From Eubacterium sp. (GTDB lineage: Bacteria > Bacillota > Clostridia > Lachnospirales > Lachnospiraceae): DNA of 13,404 bases. Each line of letters begins with the position of its first letter. The first letter of the stretch is position 1. The stretch covers positions 1 through 13,404 of the forward strand of contig JAILAS010000088.1 of NCBI GenBank assembly GCA_024681495.1, in the 5' to 3' direction. The translations under genes were made by a program, and so were the position numbers. Below, one piece after another: positions 13,370 through 13,404 of the stretch. The notes under the pieces were generated by a model. It was not told where the DNA came from. It saw only the letters and a program-made list of their open reading frames with translations, and ran no database searches.

Positions 13370-13404
13370 CGATGCGTGGCTCAGTTTGGTAGAGCGCTGC
13401 GTTC
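13370..13404 (+). tRNA. tRNA, partial at the window edge, probably Pro(CGG)
   Basis: Only the 5' part is in the window. It shows a seven-base acceptor strand starting with C, U8-G9, D-stem GCTC/GAGC around AGTTTGGTA, base 26, and the anticodon 5' stem CTGCG followed by TT and C. The last base of the window is therefore position 34 of the anticodon, a C. A C at position 1 and the sequence CTGCGTTC are typical of bacterial tRNA-Pro, giving anticodon CGG as the best guess; the identity cannot be proven because the rest is outside. Confidence 0.8.

Overview
The window is a GC-rich chromosomal segment that looks like an anaerobic Clostridia genome, most likely Lachnospiraceae-like (Bacillota). The clues are strong AGGAGG-type ribosome binding sites, sigma-A promoters that often carry an extended TGn -10, and the gene set: a nitrogenase-like protein outside a nif context, a dCache chemoreceptor, ThrH, a DUF4422 glycosyltransferase and secreted transglutaminase and BspA-type repeat proteins. 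No phage, IS, integrase or CRISPR array was seen. The genus cannot be fixed from this sequence alone.

Layout. (1) 2-1285, +: a nitrogenase component 1-like protein at the left edge, probably the last gene of a cluster cut off by the window. (2) 1294-2445, +: its own good promoter, a structured leader and a family 2 glycosyltransferase, closed by a terminator. (3) 2611-6388, -: a methyl-accepting chemotaxis protein, downstream of a secreted transglutaminase-like protein with chitobiase-C-like and Fn3-like domains; a terminator separates the two. (4) 6486-8952, +: tyrosyl-tRNA synthetase directly abutted by aldose 1-epimerase, ending in a bidirectional terminator shared with thrH, which comes from the right on the minus strand. 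(5) 9629-12003: closely spaced divergent promoters drive thrH (-) and a tight four-part + operon: a SAM methyltransferase, a 63-codon remnant of an acetyl-CoA hydrolase/CoA-transferase, a DUF4422 glycosyltransferase, and an unassigned protein with a degenerate methyltransferase look. (6) 12006-13312, +: a secreted BspA/TpLRR leucine-rich repeat protein with an exact 23-residue period. (7) The window ends inside a tRNA, probably tRNA-Pro(CGG), with a clear promoter.

How the genes fit together: two glycosyltransferases (GT2 and DUF4422) suggest surface glycan synthesis; the transglutaminase-like and LRR proteins are exported; the chemoreceptor senses an outside ligand; TyrS, ThrH, GalM and the tRNA are housekeeping. 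All intergenic gaps are under 300 bases and are described.

The most unusual signals are: the orphan nitrogenase-like protein with two low-complexity inserts; a short AT-rich DNA motif (TTATGTMAACC family) found five times in three strand/frame settings inside GC-rich genes, three times as the same rare codon string; and the CoA-transferase tail placed exactly between a stop and a start in the methyltransferase/DUF4422 operon.
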